Of a stretch of DNA of 7,863 nucleotides, positions 6,158 through 7,863 are shown in pieces (within the stretch, counting starts at the first letter, position 1; every line of letters starts with the position of its first letter). The DNA lies in contig JAQTNZ010000100.1 of NCBI GenBank assembly GCA_028713595.1, forward strand, positions 1-7,863, read 5' to 3'. Position numbers and translations under genes: made by a program. The notes beneath the pieces were generated by a model. The model had not been told where the DNA came from, made no database searches, and saw only the letters and a list, made by a program, of their open reading frames with translations. This DNA is from Methylovulum sp. (lineage in GTDB: Bacteria > Pseudomonadota > Gammaproteobacteria > Methylococcales > Methylomonadaceae).

Positions 6158-6192
6158 AGCCTATACCATTACCCTCCCTAGGATCACCGTCA

Positions 6193-7863
6193 ATGTCAGC
6201 CCAACTCCATGTCATCCCCCAATCCGTGACCGAAATCCCCTTCCAAGATGCTTCTATGGATATTTGGGACACCAAATATTGCCTAAAGACCAAAGAGGGC
6301 GTGACCTTGGACACCACCATTGACGGCACTTACCAACGGGTCGCCAAAGCCCTGTCCGAAGTCGAACAAGGCAAAGCCAAACAAGAGCAGCACTATAAAG
6401 AATTTCTCTGGGCCTTACGCCAGGGCGCCATTCCGGCGGGGCGTATCGTCTCCAATGCGGGAGCACTGGAGCACAAGCCCGCCACCTCCACCATCAACTG
6501 CACCGTGTCCGGCATCATTGCCGACTCTATGGACGACATATTGCACAAAGTGCATGAGGCTGGCCTGACCCTCAAGGCCGGTTGCGGTATCGGCTATGAG
6601 TTTTCCACCCTCCGCCCCAAAGGCGCTTATGTGTCGGGCGCTGGCGCCTATACCTCAGGGCCGCTGTCGTTCATGGACATTTATGACAAGATGTGCTTCA
6701 CCGTCTCCTCTGCCGGGGGCCGGCGCGGGGCGCAAATGGCGACGTTTGATGTCGGCCACCCTGATGTCATCGAATTTATCCGCGCCAAACGCGAAGATGG
6801 CCGCTTGCGCCAATTTAACCTGTCTTTGCTCATCACCGCCGAATTCATGCAGGCGGTCAAAAATGACCAACCGTGGGCGCTGTCCTTTCCGGTCACGGAA
6901 AAAGAAGTCCAAGCCGACAAGCTCGACCTTAGCAACCGTGAACAGATCATCTGGCGCGACTTCCCTAACAAGAGCAACTACCTCGTCAACAATGACGGCC
7001 TGGTCGCCTGTCGCGTCACCAAAACCATGCCCGCCCGCCGCTTGTGGGACATGATTATGAGCTCCACCTACGACTACGCCGAACCGGGCTTCATCCTCAT
7101 CGACAAAGTCAATGAAATGAACAACAACTGGTTCTGCGAAAAAATCCGTGCGACCAACCCGTGCGTCACTGCCGATACCCGCCTGCATACCCAATATGGC
7201 CTGGTCAAAATCGGCGACCTTTACCACAGCGGCGCGGCGTTGCAAGTCACCGTTGACAAACGCGCCTTAGGCCAAAACCAGCTGGGCACCGAAGTGCGCC
7301 CCGCCAAACCGGCCTTTATGACCGCGCGGTCGGCTGATGTCTACCGTGTCCGCACCCGTGACGGCTACGAGATCAAAGCCACGGCTTGGCATGATTTTTA
7401 TACGGCAAGGGGCAAAATCAAACTGAAAGACTTGCAAGTGGGCGACCAACTGCTGATCCAATCCGGCAAAGGCCAATTTGGCAAGGCGGGGGACAAAAAC
7501 TTCGGCATCTTATTGGGCTTGATGACCGGTGACGGCCATTTCACCAACCGGGGCAAAGAGCAACAGGCGGCGGTCATTAATTTATGGAACGATGACCGTA
7601 GCCTAGCGCCGATGCTGGTCGCCTACATCAACCAACTGATCGCCACCACCGCCCTGGAGCAACAACGTCAGCGCACTTACCAAGTGTCCCCGGTCGCCGT
7701 ACCGCAGCGTAACTTGGTCATGATCCGTTCCGTGCGGCTGGCACGTCTGCTGGAATTTTATGGCTTTAACAAAGCCAGCAAGTTAAGGGTTCCCGAAGTG
7801 GTCTGGCAAGGCAACGAGGAGTGCGTCAAAGGTTATTTAAGCGGCCTGTTCCAAGCGGACGGG
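6193..7863 (+). CDS. nrdJ: Class II (adenosylcobalamin-dependent) ribonucleotide reductase, intein-containing, 3' end outside window
   Basis: The frame is open from ATG 6193 to the window end: 557 residues, comprising extein residues 1-323 and then an intein. The enzyme reduces ribonucleotides to deoxyribonucleotides using adenosylcobalamin to make a thiyl radical. There is no N-terminal ATP-cone. C103 in TINCTVSG is the expected first redox cysteine; AGCGIGYEFSTLRP (129-142), SSAGGRRGAQMATFDVGHPD and FNLSLLIT are typical of the NrdJ barrel. The extein ends at KIRATNP (317-323), where the family continues CGEQPL, the Cys being the thiyl-radical residue; here an intein intervenes. The start has TAGGA nine bases upstream. 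Two NrdR-type boxes and a leader hairpin precede it. A class I large subunit is less likely, given the sequence and missing ATP-cone, but no nrdB or C-terminal part is visible to prove this. Confidence 0.85.
   Translation, partial: MSAQLHVIPQSVTEIPFQDASMDIWDTKYCLKTKEGVTLDTTIDGTYQRVAKALSEVEQGKAKQEQHYKEFLWALRQGAIPAGRIVSNAGALEHKPATSTINCTVSGIIADSMDDILHKVHEAGLTLKAGCGIGYEFSTLRPKGAYVSGAGAYTSGPLSFMDIYDKMCFTVSSAGGRRGAQMATFDVGHPDVIEFIRAKREDGRLRQFNLSLLITAEFMQAVKNDQPWALSFPVTEKEVQADKLDLSNREQIIWRDFPNKSNYLVNNDGLVACRVTKTMPARRLWDMIMSSTYDYAEPGFILIDKVNEMNNNWFCEKIRATNPCVTADTRLHTQYGLVKIGDLYHSGAALQVTVDKRALGQNQLGTEVRPAKPAFMTARSADVYRVRTRDGYEIKATAWHDFYTARGKIKLKDLQVGDQLLIQSGKGQFGKAGDKNFGILLGLMTGDGHFTNRGKEQQAAVINLWNDDRSLAPMLVAYINQLIATTALEQQRQRTYQVSPVAVPQRNLVMIRSVRLARLLEFYGFNKASKLRVPEVVWQGNEECVKGYLSGLFQADG
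7510..7542 (+). other. First LAGLIDADG motif of the intein endonuclease
   Basis: Residues 440-450 (LLGLMTGDGHF) match the dodecapeptide helix; D447 is the predicted metal-binding catalytic acid. Confidence 0.9.
7831..7863 (+). other. Second LAGLIDADG motif, cut by the window edge
   Basis: Residues 547-557 (GYLSGLFQADG) match the second helix; D556 is the predicted second catalytic acid. A two-motif monomeric endonuclease is implied. Confidence 0.9.

Larger units (their letters stand above)
7162..7863 (+). mobile_element. Intein with LAGLIDADG homing endonuclease in nrdJ (N-terminal 234 residues)
   Basis: From C324 the host protein changes abruptly into an intein. Splicing block A is CVTADTRLHTQYGLVKIGDL (324-343), with Cys1 as the nucleophile. 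Block B contains TAWHD (397-401) with the conserved Thr and His, followed by LKDLQVGDQLLI (411-422), the usual end of the N-terminal Hint half. The homing endonuclease domain follows: first LAGLIDADG helix LLGLMTGDGHF (440-450, acid D447) and second GYLSGLFQADG (547-557, acid D556), about 107 residues later. The window stops at the second motif, so the C-terminal splicing blocks (ending HN, then the +1 Cys) are not seen. Both endonuclease acids are kept, which suggests an intact, possibly mobile element. Codon use looks like the host gene, hinting at long residence (judged by eye). Confidence 0.93.

Noticed and set aside
5938..6192. Cobalamin riboswitch before nrdJ
   Set aside because: No B12-box-like sequence is seen, and the leader after the candidate promoter is only about 100 bases.
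6655..7245. 196-codon minus-strand open frame
   Set aside because: Antisense to nrdJ; high GC at third positions keeps this frame open, and the translation matches no family I recognise.

Overview
The window looks like chromosomal DNA from a gammaproteobacterium of moderate GC content. FtsH, RibA and the class II ribonucleotide reductase all read like proteobacterial housekeeping proteins, and the coding regions are clearly richer in GC than the gaps between them. A methylotroph-type gammaproteobacterium is possible, but the sequence alone does not settle the lineage.

Layout. (1) 1-447, minus strand: the N-terminal part of a membrane-anchored zinc-ribbon protein with a Sel1-type repeat, cut by the left edge. 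It is too open-ended to appear as a closed reading frame. (2) 448-784: a gap holding a large imperfect hairpin, a candidate promoter for the Sel1 gene and a strong intrinsic terminator for ftsH. (3) 785-2713, minus: a complete ftsH. (4) 2714-3021: an ftsH leader with several inverted repeats and candidate promoters. (5) 3022-4431, minus: a divergent RpoD-like sigma factor. (6) 4432-5184: a long, mostly AT-rich divergent region with a candidate sigma-gene promoter and one doubtful 47-codon ORF. (7) 5185-5799, plus: ribA, starting with GTG. (8) 5800-6192: a strong 11-bp stem-loop, then two NrdR-type boxes 31 bp apart, then a terminator-like hairpin with eight T's directly before the next start codon. 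(9) 6193-7863, plus: the 5' part of nrdJ, interrupted after residue 323 by an intein with a LAGLIDADG homing endonuclease. The right edge falls in the second endonuclease motif.

The most notable element is the nrdJ locus. The intein sits exactly where the catalytic thiyl-radical cysteine of the NPC(GE) motif is expected, so the reductase should be inactive until protein splicing. The same gene carries NrdR operator-like sites and a possible leader attenuator, giving transcriptional, premature-termination and post-translational layers in series. The second notable item is the RpoD-like sigma factor, with an eroded N-terminus and a changed promoter-melting motif. Each gene appears to have its own transcription signals; no obvious multi-gene operon is visible. 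No rRNA, tRNA, CRISPR array or insertion sequence was seen.
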